Source: Massilia sp. Root418 (GTDB taxonomy: Bacteria > Pseudomonadota > Gammaproteobacteria > Burkholderiales > Burkholderiaceae_D). Taken from it: 64,000 nt of DNA. Of the stretch, positions 45,682-55,181 are shown piece by piece; positions within the stretch are counted from its first letter, which is position 1; every line of letters starts with the position of its first letter. The stretch spans positions 186,281-250,280 of the forward strand of contig NZ_LMEC01000001.1 in the NCBI RefSeq assembly GCF_001425265.1, written 5' to 3'. A program made the position numbers and the translations under genes. The notes under the pieces were generated by a model. It saw only the letters and a list, made by a program, of their open reading frames with translations. It did not search any database and was not told where the DNA came from.

Positions 45682-45696
45682 TAGACGACCGGTCTA
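45682..45696 (+). promoter_or_regulatory. NemR-like operator and promoter of the DJ-1 gene
   Basis: TAGACGACCGGTCTA is nearly identical to the site at 44988. It sits between TTGACC (45669-45674) and TCTAAT (45693-45698, 18-bp spacer), so a bound repressor would block RNA polymerase. Confidence 0.78.
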
Positions 45697-45733
45697 ATAG
45701 TAAAGTGGATGTACCAACCCTAGGAGAAACAAC

Positions 45734-46414
45734 ATGAAAAAAGTATTGATGGTTCTGACTTCGCACGACAAACTGGGCAACACCGGCCGCGATACCGGCT
45801 TCTGGCTGGAGGAGCTGGCGGCGCCGTACTACGCATTCAAGGACGCCGGCCTCGACGTCGTGCTGGCGTCGCCCAAGGGCGGCCAGCCGCCGTTGGACCC
45901 GAAGAGCAATGAGCCGTCGTTCCAGACCGATCTGACGCGCCGTTTCGAAGCCGATGCGGCCGCGACGGCACAACTGGCGGCCACCGTACGCCTCGACAGC
46001 GTCAACCAGGCCGATTTCGATACCGTGTTTTACCCGGGCGGCCACGGCCCATTGTGGGATTTGGCCGAGGACCGTCACTCCATCGCCTTGATCGAAGCCT
46101 TCCTGGCCGCCAACAAACCAGTCGCGCTGGTCTGCCACGCGCCGGGCGTGCTGCGTCATGTGAAGACGCCCGATGGCCGTCCGCTGGTGGAGGGCAAGAA
46201 AGTCACCGGCTTCACCAACAGCGAGGAAGAGGGCGTGGGCCTGACCGACGTGGTGCCCTTCCTGGTGGAAGACGAGCTGAAGGCCAAGGGCGGCCTGTAT
46301 TCCAAGGGCGCTGACTGGGGCTCCTACGTGGTTGCCGACGGTCTGCTGGTCACCGGGCAGAACCCGGCCTCGTCGGCGGAGGCCGCTGCCGTGTTGCTCA
46401 AGCAGATTGCGTAA
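45734..46414 (+). CDS. DJ-1/PfpI-type class I glutamine amidotransferase-like protein (Hsp31/glyoxalase III-like)
   Basis: A 226-residue DJ-1 superfamily protein. The nucleophile elbow is Cys134 in ALVCHAPGVL, with Glu26 in TGFWLEELAAP as the conserved partner acid and the segment FYPGGHGPLWDL. This subfamily (YDR533C/HchA-like) includes glutathione-independent glyoxalases that detoxify methylglyoxal. Control by the NemR-like TetR upstream fits that role, since E. coli NemR governs gloA. A good GGAG ribosome site precedes the start. It overlaps the convergent merR gene by 17 bp. Confidence 0.9.
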   Translation: MKKVLMVLTSHDKLGNTGRDTGFWLEELAAPYYAFKDAGLDVVLASPKGGQPPLDPKSNEPSFQTDLTRRFEADAAATAQLAATVRLDSVNQADFDTVFYPGGHGPLWDLAEDRHSIALIEAFLAANKPVALVCHAPGVLRHVKTPDGRPLVEGKKVTGFTNSEEEGVGLTDVVPFLVEDELKAKGGLYSKGADWGSYVVADGLLVTGQNPASSAEAAAVLLKQIA

Positions 46415-46820
46415 CTCGGCCTGCCGGCGCGCCGCCGCGTAGGCGGGGCGCCGGGTCTTCGTCGGTGCAGCCGCTCTCCACCTTGCTCAACGCTTCCGTC
46501 AAGGCGCTGCGCAGCAAGGACAGCGACTGCGCCTTCTTTTCCACTTCCCGGATTTTCTCGCGGATGAGCAGTTGCTTCTTGGCGGGCGCCAGCGCATCCT
46601 GCTCCCACACGCCGATCACTTCCGCGATTTGCTTCAGCGTGAAGCCGAGGGCCTTGGCGTGGGTGATGAGTTCGATGCGCCGCAGTGCCACCGGCGAGTA
46701 TTCCTTGTAGTTGTTGCTCAAGTGCGGCTGGGTTGCTTCGCTGAGCAAGCCCATGCGTTCATAAAATCGGACCGTGTCGCGGGAGACGCCGGCCCGGGAT
46801 GCAATTTCACCGATACGCAT
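46398..46820 (-). CDS. MerR-family transcriptional regulator
   Basis: A 140-residue MerR protein. The winged helix-turn-helix is at 1-70 (IGEIASRAGVSRDTVRFYERMGLL), followed by the long dimerisation coiled coil (KKQLLIREKIREVEKKAQSLSLL). The short C-terminal tail has a single Cys (ESGCTDED), so it is not a typical multi-Cys metal sensor. It is divergent from the SDR gene, whose promoter region contains a dyad in an over-long spacer. Effector unknown. Confidence 0.9.
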   Translation of the reverse strand: MRIGEIASRAGVSRDTVRFYERMGLLSEATQPHLSNNYKEYSPVALRRIELITHAKALGFTLKQIAEVIGVWEQDALAPAKKQLLIREKIREVEKKAQSLSLLRSALTEALSKVESGCTDEDPAPRLRGGAPAGRVTQSA

Positions 46821-46858
46821 TCCTGTTTCCTTTAATCGAGATGGTGGTCGAAAAGTGC

Positions 46859-46890
46859 TTGACCGTGGACCTTAGACCACGCTTTACAGT
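46859..46890 (+). promoter_or_regulatory. MerR-type promoter with long spacer and dyad, upstream of the SDR gene
   Basis: TTGACC (46859-46864) and a -10 near TTACAG or TACAGT (46884-46890) are 19-20 bp apart. The dyad CGTGG-N8-CCACG (46864-46881) fills the spacer. MerR proteins untwist such promoters to activate them, so the divergent merR gene probably controls this one. Confidence 0.65.
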
Positions 46891-46919
46891 CAGCACCTTC
46901 TCAACTACATCAATTCAGC

Positions 46920-47723
46920 ATGCGACCAATCAATTATCGCAACACGACCGTCATGATAACAGGCGCTTCATCGGGCATCGGCCTGGCTTTCGCCGGCGCG
47001 CTGGCCGCACGCGGCGCGGATCTGATCCTCGTGGCACGGTCCGAGGACAAGCTAAACGGCCTGGCGCGGGACTTGGCGCGGCGCCACGGCATCCAGGCGC
47101 ACGCGCTTGTTGCCGACCTCACCGCACCCGGCGCGGCCGCCGAGGTTCACGTACGCGCAACCGCGCTCGGCCTGGCGCCGGACGTCCTGATCAACAATGC
47201 CGGCTTTGCGACGCACGGCCATTTCGACCAGTTGCCGCTGGCACGCCAGCTCGACGAGATATCGCTCAATTGCAAGGCCGTGGTCGAGCTCAGCCACGCG
47301 GTGTTGCCCGGAATGCTGCGGCGGGGGCAGGGTGCCATCATTAACGTGGCGTCGACCGCCGCGTTGCAACCCTTGCCCTACATGGCCATCTATGGCGCAA
47401 CCAAGGCGTTCGTGCTGTCCTTCTCTGAGGCCTTGTGGCAGGAATACCGCGAGCGCGGCGTGCGCGTGCTTGCCGTGTGTCCCGGCGCCACCGACACGGC
47501 GTTCTTCGACGTGGTCGGCGCGGCGGAGGCCGGTGTCGGCACGCGCATGGCGCCGGACACCGTCGTCAACGTGAGCCTGCAGGCGCTGGACCGCGGCCTG
47601 AGCCATGTCGTGCCCGGGAGAGCCAATCGCCTGCTTGGCTGCTTGCCTCGGATGCTGCCAAGGCAGGCGATTTTGCAGATCGTCGCGAACATGCTGAAAC
47701 CCCGTCAGCCTGCCGTGAACTGA
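46920..47723 (+). CDS. Short-chain dehydrogenase/reductase
   Basis: A 267-residue classical SDR. The cofactor motif is TGASSGIG, followed by NNAGFATHG, the Ser in INVASTAAL and the catalytic YGATK. The Arg after the second strand (VARSEDK) favours NADPH. The substrate is unknown; many of this DltE-like group are annotated only as oxidoreductases. It is divergent from merR and likely induced by it. The ribosome site is weak. Confidence 0.88.
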   Translation: MRPINYRNTTVMITGASSGIGLAFAGALAARGADLILVARSEDKLNGLARDLARRHGIQAHALVADLTAPGAAAEVHVRATALGLAPDVLINNAGFATHGHFDQLPLARQLDEISLNCKAVVELSHAVLPGMLRRGQGAIINVASTAALQPLPYMAIYGATKAFVLSFSEALWQEYRERGVRVLAVCPGATDTAFFDVVGAAEAGVGTRMAPDTVVNVSLQALDRGLSHVVPGRANRLLGCLPRMLPRQAILQIVANMLKPRQPAVN

Positions 47724-47742
47724 GGCTCGCAGGCGCCGATGC

Positions 47743-47922
47743 TTACCCCCGGGCGCGACGGCGGCCCAGCCAACCCGCCACGCTCAGCCCGGCAAGCAGC
47801 ATGCCGTAGGCCGGTCGCCGTGCCGTTGCCATAGTCGACCGCGCGGTATCTGAACAGGCCGCCCTGCGGGGCGTATCCGATCTTCCGTGATAAGTGCGCG
47901 GCACGGACTGTGCTAGCAATGC
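47743..47922 (-). pseudogene. Remnant of a PEP-CTERM gene
   Basis: The minus-strand 3' end encodes RPAYGMLLAGLSVAGWLGRRR, clearly homologous to the C-terminus of the HAF protein (YGMLLAGLGLVGWVGRRR), but the PEP motif is lost and no signal peptide or body precedes it. At 47886-47920 the text GTGATAAGTGCG-GGCACG recurs from the region upstream of the intact gene (44899-44930). The gap 47724-48046 therefore looks like a copy of that gene with its middle deleted. Confidence 0.55.
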
Positions 47923-48046
47923 GGCTGGCGCGACGAAAAGTCCTGGGCGCGGAAGCGGAAAATTCGCTGAGTGTGGCTTGGCCAACCGAGCCGAAGCGCA
48001 GTTCCGGCTACGATGAGTCCTCGCTTACTCAGCCCGGGGACTTCTT

Positions 48047-48484
48047 ATGCTTAGCACCGATCCCGTACAAGAACTCAGCGTGCAGCAATGGCTGCTCGCC
48101 TACGGCGGCACGCTGCTGTCCATGCTGGCGCTGGACGCCTTGTGGATCGGCCTGTACATGGCGCCAGCGTACAAGTCGGCGCTGGGGGACCTGATGCTGG
48201 AGCAGCCGCGCTTCCTCGCCGCCGCCGCGTTCTACCTGGTGTATGCGGGCGGCGTCGTGTTCCTGGCCACCGCGCCCGGCCTGCGTGCGCTGAGCTGGCA
48301 GGCTACCGCTGTGCACGGTGCGGTGCTGGGTTTGATCGCCTACGCAACCTACGACCTGACCAATTATTCCATCCTCAAGGCTTGGCCGCTCGGCCTGGCG
48401 CTGGCGGACATCGCCTGGGGCGCAGTCCTGACCGCCATCGCTGCCACGGCCGGTTGGCATGCAGCGAGCCGCTGGGGGCGGTGA
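48047..48484 (+). CDS. DUF2177 membrane protein
   Basis: A 145-residue inner-membrane protein with four predicted helices. The segment ALDALWIGLYMAPAYKSALG and the motif GLIAYATYDLTNYSILKAWP are diagnostic of DUF2177. The function is unknown. It stands alone and ends 9 bp from the convergent zwf stop. Confidence 0.85.
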   Translation: MLSTDPVQELSVQQWLLAYGGTLLSMLALDALWIGLYMAPAYKSALGDLMLEQPRFLAAAAFYLVYAGGVVFLATAPGLRALSWQATAVHGAVLGLIAYATYDLTNYSILKAWPLGLALADIAWGAVLTAIAATAGWHAASRWGR

Positions 48485-48493
48485 GGCGGCAGG

Positions 48494-49957
<1,464 letters not shown>

Positions 49958-50021
49958 GTCGTTCGGGCTTGAGGTTGGTAGCGGGGACTTGTAACTATAG
50001 CAGTCTTATGCTGAGAGCAAG

Positions 50022-51803
50022 CTACAAGGCATGCTTTTGCACATGGCCGATGAACGCGTCCGCCGCCAGGGGCTTGGCGAAGTGGTAGCCTTGCGCGGTC
50101 TGGCAGCCCCAGCTGCGTATCATGGCCAGCGATTCCGCTGTTTCCACACCCTCGGCGACGACCTGGTAATCCAGCTCGCCGGCCAGCGCGATCAGTGAAC
50201 GCACAATGCGCTGGTCGCGCGCGTTCGTGTGCACGTTGCGGATCAGCGACTGGTCCACTTTCACCACGGTGGCCGGTACGTTCTGCAGATAGGAGAAGTT
50301 GCTGTAGCCGGTGCCGAAGTCGTCCAGCGCCAGGCTCATGCCGGCGGCGCGCATCGCGTGCATGGCTTTGAGGATGCTGGCGCTTTCCATCCACGTGCCT
50401 TCGGTGCATTCGATCTCCACGTAGCGCGGCTCCAGCGCGAACTCGCTGCAGGCGCCAAGCAGCCGGGTGCAGATGTCCGGCTCGTCGAAATTGTAGGCCG
50501 AGAGGTTGATGGCGATTTTGATGGGATAGCCTTGCCGGTGCCAGGCCGCCGTCTGCCGGATGGCGGTGCGGATGATCCAGTGCGTGAGCGGTCCGATCAG
50601 GGCGGTCTTCTCGATCAAGGGGATGAATTCGGCCGGCGACACAAAGCCGAGCTCGGGATGGTTCCAGCGCAGCAGCGCCTCGGCCGCATGGCAAGTGCCG
50701 GTGCGCACGTCGTGCTTGGGCTGGTACACCAGGTGGAAGGCGTCTTCCTCCAGGCCACGGTGCACGCTGTTGAGCAAGCGGAAGGCGCGCTGCTGGCTGG
50801 CGTCGGATTGCGGATCATACAGGCTCCAGCGCAGGCGCGAGATCAGGGCCTGGTTGACGGCGGCCGAGGCCTTGCGTGGCGCATCGGTGGACGATTGCGG
50901 GCACAGCCTGAACTGCACAATGCCGCCGAAGCTGACCAGGTTGAGCGGGAGGCTGAGCCCCAGCAGCGGCTCCTGCAGTGCCGCGTCCAGGCTGTGCACG
51001 AAGCCGATGAAGCCGGCCGCGCCGCTGTCTTTCGAGAGCAGCGCGAAGCGCGTGTCGGTGATGTGGTACAGGGTGGCGCGTTCGCGGAACAGGCCGGACA
51101 GGCGGCGTGCCACGCTGCGGACCAGGTCGTCATATACCGCCACGCCGAGCACGCTGGCAATCTCGAAGGCCTTGGCCGCGTCCGGCATGTCGATGTAGAC
51201 CAGCACCCGCTCTTCGCCCTCGGCGAGCGCGCACTGCTCCTGCAAGTCCGCCTCCAGCTGGAACTTGTTGGCGATGCCGCTGACCGCGTCCACGTGCCCG
51301 ACCGCGCGCCGCAGCTCGATGTGCGACATCACCAGCGCCGCCAGCGCCTGCAGCTTGCCGCGCTGGTCCGGGTCCAGCCGGCGCGGCGCCTGGTCGATCA
51401 CGCACAGGGCGCCCACGGCAAAGCCGTCGCGCGTGAGCATGGGCGCGCCGGCGTAGAAGCGGATCTTGTCCGGACCGGTCACCATTGGGTTGCCGCGGAA
51501 GCGCGGATCGTCTTGGGTATCCTCGATGACCAGCACTTCGGCACCCTCGATGGTGTGGGTACAGAAGGAATGTTCGCGCGAATCGCCCGGGGTGCAGAAG
51601 CCGGTAGCCGCCTTGAGCCATTGCCGGTCGCGGTCGATCAGGGAGATGAAGGCGCCCGGCATGCCGAAAATGGTCATGGCCAGGCGCGTCACGCCGTCGA
51701 AGTACTCGTTGGTCTGGCTGTCCAGGATGCCCAGGCTGGCCAGTGCGGCAACGCGGTCCTCGTCCGAGTTCCGAGGCATCATTTCCGTGCTATTTGTTGT
51801 CAT
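50022..51803 (-). CDS. GAF-(degenerate GGDEF)-EAL protein
   Basis: A 593-residue cytoplasmic protein. A GAF domain is at about 20-165 (DRDRQWLKAATGF, HTIEGAEVLVIEDTQ). A GGDEF-like fold at about 170-330 has no GGDEF signature and cannot be a cyclase. EAL at about 345-590 keeps AEALLRWNHPELG, AINLSAYNF, EIECTEGTW, LDDFGTGYSNF, VVKVDQSLI and AEGVET, so it is a likely phosphodiesterase. ATG 51803 is chosen; a TTG at 51815 is possible. A solute-binding protein gene lies 73 bp upstream in the same direction. Confidence 0.9.
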   Translation of the reverse strand: MTTNSTEMMPRNSDEDRVAALASLGILDSQTNEYFDGVTRLAMTIFGMPGAFISLIDRDRQWLKAATGFCTPGDSREHSFCTHTIEGAEVLVIEDTQDDPRFRGNPMVTGPDKIRFYAGAPMLTRDGFAVGALCVIDQAPRRLDPDQRGKLQALAALVMSHIELRRAVGHVDAVSGIANKFQLEADLQEQCALAEGEERVLVYIDMPDAAKAFEIASVLGVAVYDDLVRSVARRLSGLFRERATLYHITDTRFALLSKDSGAAGFIGFVHSLDAALQEPLLGLSLPLNLVSFGGIVQFRLCPQSSTDAPRKASAAVNQALISRLRWSLYDPQSDASQQRAFRLLNSVHRGLEEDAFHLVYQPKHDVRTGTCHAAEALLRWNHPELGFVSPAEFIPLIEKTALIGPLTHWIIRTAIRQTAAWHRQGYPIKIAINLSAYNFDEPDICTRLLGACSEFALEPRYVEIECTEGTWMESASILKAMHAMRAAGMSLALDDFGTGYSNFSYLQNVPATVVKVDQSLIRNVHTNARDQRIVRSLIALAGELDYQVVAEGVETAESLAMIRSWGCQTAQGYHFAKPLAADAFIGHVQKHAL

Positions 51804-51876
51804 GTCTAGGCGCAATATAAGTTTCTCTGCCTATATGGTATAGCGGAACGGGCCCGGGCGCTTTCACCCATCCGGA

Positions 51877-53172
51877 TTAGGGCAGGCTGTCGGGGGCCTT
51901 GATCCGCAGGCGTGCCTTTTCCAGGAGCTGCAGGGCTTGCTCTGCGTCGTGCGGCGCTTTCAGGAATTGGCGCATCCCTTCAAACGCCGGCGCCACCAGT
52001 TCCGCCCTGGCGTCGCGGTCGAAAAAGTAGGTGAGGCCGGCGGCGGCGGCCAGGATGGCGCTGCTGCCTTCGCCCAGCGGCATAGGCGACAGGTTGCCGC
52101 CGGACTGGGCCGGGATAGTCTGGTCCGCTTCGGCAATGTGGCGCAGCGACCCGCTCTCGGCCAGGAATGCCAGGAAACGGTTGCGGGCGCCCGGGTTGAG
52201 GCCGGCGGCCGGCAGCACCAGCACGTCGAGCGGCGCCTCCTCATACGCCGGCATGGCCGGCGTGTAGTTCGGGAACGCGAAGAAGCCCATGTCGGCAGCG
52301 ATCGCTTCTGGAAACCTGGCAGCGATGAAACTGCCGATCAGCGTCATGCCCACGTGGTTGCGGTATAGATAGGGCAGTACGCGGTCCATTTCCTGGTCCA
52401 TGGTCGCTTCCAGAAAGTAGCCCTTGCGCAGCAATTCGCCCCACACATCGAATACCTGTCGCACCCGAACGTCCGTGAAGCGCACGTCGCCGCGCAGCAG
52501 CTTGCGGTGGAAGTCGATGCCGTTGATGCGCAGGTCCAGGTAGTCGAACCAGCCAGCCGCCGGCCAGCCGCTTTTGGCACCTACCGCCAGCGGCGTCACG
52601 CCGGCGGCCTTGAGCCGTTCGCACAGTTGCAGAAATTCACTCCAGGTGGCCGGCGGGCGCAGGTCGAGCCGGGCGAACAGCGACTTGCGGTAGACCAGGC
52701 CCCAGACATAGTAATACAGCGGAAAACCGTACACCTCGCCATCGATCCGCGTGCCTTCGATCGTGGCGGGATGGAATTTCTTCTTTTTCAGCAGCGCGAC
52801 CGTCTCGGCGTCCAGCGGCGCGAGCAGCTTGTCTTCGGCCGCATCGCGCAGGCGCTGGCCCGCGTACCAAAAGGCCAGGTCGGCGCGCCCGGTGCGCAGG
52901 CGGGCGGCAAAGTCACGCTTGTACTGCTCCTGGGGGAAGCCGTTGTGGATGATCTGGATGTCCGGATTGGCTGCGGCGAACTGGCTGATGGTGCGTATCC
53001 ACGCGCTGCGCTGCGGCGTGTTGGAGATGACATAGTCGATCACCAGTTGCTCGGCGGCGGCGGGGGCACTGGCTGCGGGCAGCCATGCGGCGGCAAACAC
53101 GAGGCCCGCCGCCAGCCAGTGGCGGGCGCGCGCGTAAAGCCGGGAAACAGGCTTGGTCGGGACTGCATGCAT
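51877..53172 (-). CDS. Orphan extracellular solute-binding protein (sugar type)
   Basis: A 431-residue periplasmic protein of SBP family 1. The signal peptide ends near residue 42 (SAPAAAEQ). The body shows QEQYKRDFAARLRTGRADLAFWYAG, YGFPLYYYVWGLVYRK and GMTLIGSFIAARFPE, typical of ABC sugar-binding proteins. No permease or ATPase gene is nearby. It precedes the GAF-EAL gene in the same orientation, so it may feed another transporter or serve as a periplasmic sensor. ATG 53172 is the first in-frame ATG, with a weak ribosome site. Confidence 0.85.
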   Translation of the reverse strand: MHAVPTKPVSRLYARARHWLAAGLVFAAAWLPAASAPAAAEQLVIDYVISNTPQRSAWIRTISQFAAANPDIQIIHNGFPQEQYKRDFAARLRTGRADLAFWYAGQRLRDAAEDKLLAPLDAETVALLKKKKFHPATIEGTRIDGEVYGFPLYYYVWGLVYRKSLFARLDLRPPATWSEFLQLCERLKAAGVTPLAVGAKSGWPAAGWFDYLDLRINGIDFHRKLLRGDVRFTDVRVRQVFDVWGELLRKGYFLEATMDQEMDRVLPYLYRNHVGMTLIGSFIAARFPEAIAADMGFFAFPNYTPAMPAYEEAPLDVLVLPAAGLNPGARNRFLAFLAESGSLRHIAEADQTIPAQSGGNLSPMPLGEGSSAILAAAAGLTYFFDRDARAELVAPAFEGMRQFLKAPHDAEQALQLLEKARLRIKAPDSLP

Positions 53173-53232
53173 ACATGCAAGTCTGTGCTCCCCAATGGTG
53201 CATGTCAACTGGAAGCGGAAACGATGACCGGG

Positions 53233-54441
53233 CTACGAGCGGGCGGCCGCGTGCTGCACGGCGTCGGCCACCGCGTCGGCGGTCACCGCGGCCAGGGTCC
53301 AGCCCAGGTGGCCGTGGCCGGTGTTGTAGAACACGCCCGGCGCGCGGCCGCGTCCCACGCGGGGCATCATGTCCGGCATGGTCGGCCGCAGCCCGGCCCA
53401 GGGCACCACCGAGCGCGTGTTCACCTCGGGGAAGCAGCGCTCCACCCAGGCCACCAGCGGACGGATGCGGTCGGCCCGGATGTCGCGGTTCATGCCGTTG
53501 AATTCGGCGGTGCCGGCGATGCGCAGGCGGTCGGGACCCAGGCGGCTGGCCACCAGCTTGGTGGCGTCGTCAAGCAGGCTCACCTGGGGCGCGCCGCGCT
53601 GGCTTTCCGGCGTGTTCAGGTTGACGGTGATGGAATAGCCCTTCACCGGGTAGACGTTCACATGGTCGCCCAGCATGGCGCCGAAGCGGCGGCTGCCGGT
53701 GCCGGCGCAGATCACGATGCCGTCGTAGCGCTCGTCCTGCGTGCCGACGCAGATGCCGTGGGCATGGCGCGACAGCTTGTCGACGTCACGCCCGTAGATG
53801 CAGCGCACGCCCAGCCGCTCGCTGGCTGCCGCCATGCCGACGGTGAACTTGTGGATGTCGCCGCTGGCGTCGCTCTCGGTGTAGAAGCCGCCGTAGTAAT
53901 GGCCCGCCAGCGTGGGCTCGATCGCGCGCATCTCGTTTGGCGTGACCGCGCGCCGCTCCAGGCCGCCCTGGGCCAGCAGGCGCGTCACCTGCGCCGCGTG
54001 CTCGAAACCGGCCTTGTCGTGATAGATGTGCAGGATGCCCTTGCGCTTCAGGTCGAACTCGATGTTCTCGGCGGCCGCCCAGGCGTACAGATGCTGGCGC
54101 GCTGCCACTGCCAGGCGGGCGGTCTCGATGGTGTTGCTGCGGTAGCGGGGAATGGCGCGCACGAACTCGGCGAACCACGATAACTGGTGCCAGCTGGCGG
54201 ACGGCCGCACGAGCAGCGGGGCGTCGTGCCGCCACATCCATTTCAGGCCCTTCACCACCGTGGACCAGTGGTTCCAGGCTTCCGCGTTGGAGGCGGACAG
54301 CTGGCCGCCGTTGGCGAACGAGGTTTCCATGGCAGGGTAGCGGTGGCGTTCATACAACGTCACCTCCAGGCCGCGCTTGGCCAGGGCATAGGCGGTGGTG
54401 ACGCCGGTGATGCCGCCGCCAATGACTGCGATTGTTTTCAT
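53233..54441 (-). CDS. dadA: D-amino acid dehydrogenase small subunit-like
   Basis: A 402-residue FAD-dependent oxidoreductase of the DAO superfamily. The FAD-binding motif is IAVIGGGITGVTTAYALAKRG, and FANGGQLSASNAEAWN and GHGHLGWTLA are characteristic of DadA. It oxidises D-amino acids (D-alanine) to 2-oxo acids at the membrane. No alanine racemase (dadX) is adjacent, so it may serve general D-amino-acid turnover. It is about 20-30 residues shorter than E. coli DadA. Confidence 0.9.
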   Translation of the reverse strand: MKTIAVIGGGITGVTTAYALAKRGLEVTLYERHRYPAMETSFANGGQLSASNAEAWNHWSTVVKGLKWMWRHDAPLLVRPSASWHQLSWFAEFVRAIPRYRSNTIETARLAVAARQHLYAWAAAENIEFDLKRKGILHIYHDKAGFEHAAQVTRLLAQGGLERRAVTPNEMRAIEPTLAGHYYGGFYTESDASGDIHKFTVGMAAASERLGVRCIYGRDVDKLSRHAHGICVGTQDERYDGIVICAGTGSRRFGAMLGDHVNVYPVKGYSITVNLNTPESQRGAPQVSLLDDATKLVASRLGPDRLRIAGTAEFNGMNRDIRADRIRPLVAWVERCFPEVNTRSVVPWAGLRPTMPDMMPRVGRGRAPGVFYNTGHGHLGWTLAAVTADAVADAVQHAAARS

Positions 54442-54664
54442 GGGTTAAACATATTACACGATCCCGCAGCTGAGCGGGCGGCAGCGCGGCGGGCTGCCGT
54501 GGTCGCTGGCTATCGATTTGCTCGCCGGTTTTTCTCCCGTTTTTGGCGGCTCCTCCTATGAGCGGGCGACACGGGACTGGCCGATCTTCGATACGTTGCT
54601 CTTATTGCATGCCTGCGCTAATGTTGTCCCATCGACACGCAGTTCAACCGTTTGTGGAGCTTAC

Positions 54665-55144
54665 ATGGATAACGTTTCAATTACCTTTGCGGCAAGGCAC
54701 ATCGCCCGCTATACGCCCAAAATGGAGGAAGAGGCCTGCATCCAGATGGCGATCAGCAAATATCTGCATCGCAAAATGATGGGCCAGCTCGAAACGGGGA
54801 ATGTCAGTACCTTGCTCTTCATTAAAGGCAAGTACGAAGAGCGTATGGATGCCGAGATAGGGCAGGCGGCCAAGGTGAATGTCCAGCCGCGGATCGCGCA
54901 AACAGCCGGGCAATACATCCGAAAGGCGATCTCCGTCAGCCTCAACGAGGCGCGAGGCGAGTACACGATAAAGATCGTTTCGCGCCCAACCGGGCTCAGG
55001 TTTGACACGGATGGCAACAGCCGATGCAATCACTACGTCGGACTGGATACCTCAGCGTCAACCTGTACCGTCAAGCCTGAGATTGTCCGGGCCATTGTAC
55101 GCGCTAACAAGGTCTTCTCGGACAGCAGCTCGGACTCGCAGTAG
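54665..55144 (+). CDS. Unrecognised 159-residue protein, low-GC gene
   Basis: ATG 54665 with a GGAG 6 nt upstream opens a 159-residue protein without signal peptide or membrane segment. The sequence is mixed alpha/beta and charged (MEEEACIQMAISKYLHRKMM), with a Ser-rich tail (DSSSDSQ) and three Cys. I recognise no domain. By eye its base composition is clearly lower in GC than that of its neighbours, a sign of recent acquisition. It stands alone between dadA and an unknown gene transcribed toward it. Confidence 0.7.
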   Translation: MDNVSITFAARHIARYTPKMEEEACIQMAISKYLHRKMMGQLETGNVSTLLFIKGKYEERMDAEIGQAAKVNVQPRIAQTAGQYIRKAISVSLNEARGEYTIKIVSRPTGLRFDTDGNSRCNHYVGLDTSASTCTVKPEIVRAIVRANKVFSDSSSDSQ

Positions 55145-55181
55145 CGCTTGCGCTGAGCGGCTCCGCGCGGCGCCAGCGTGG

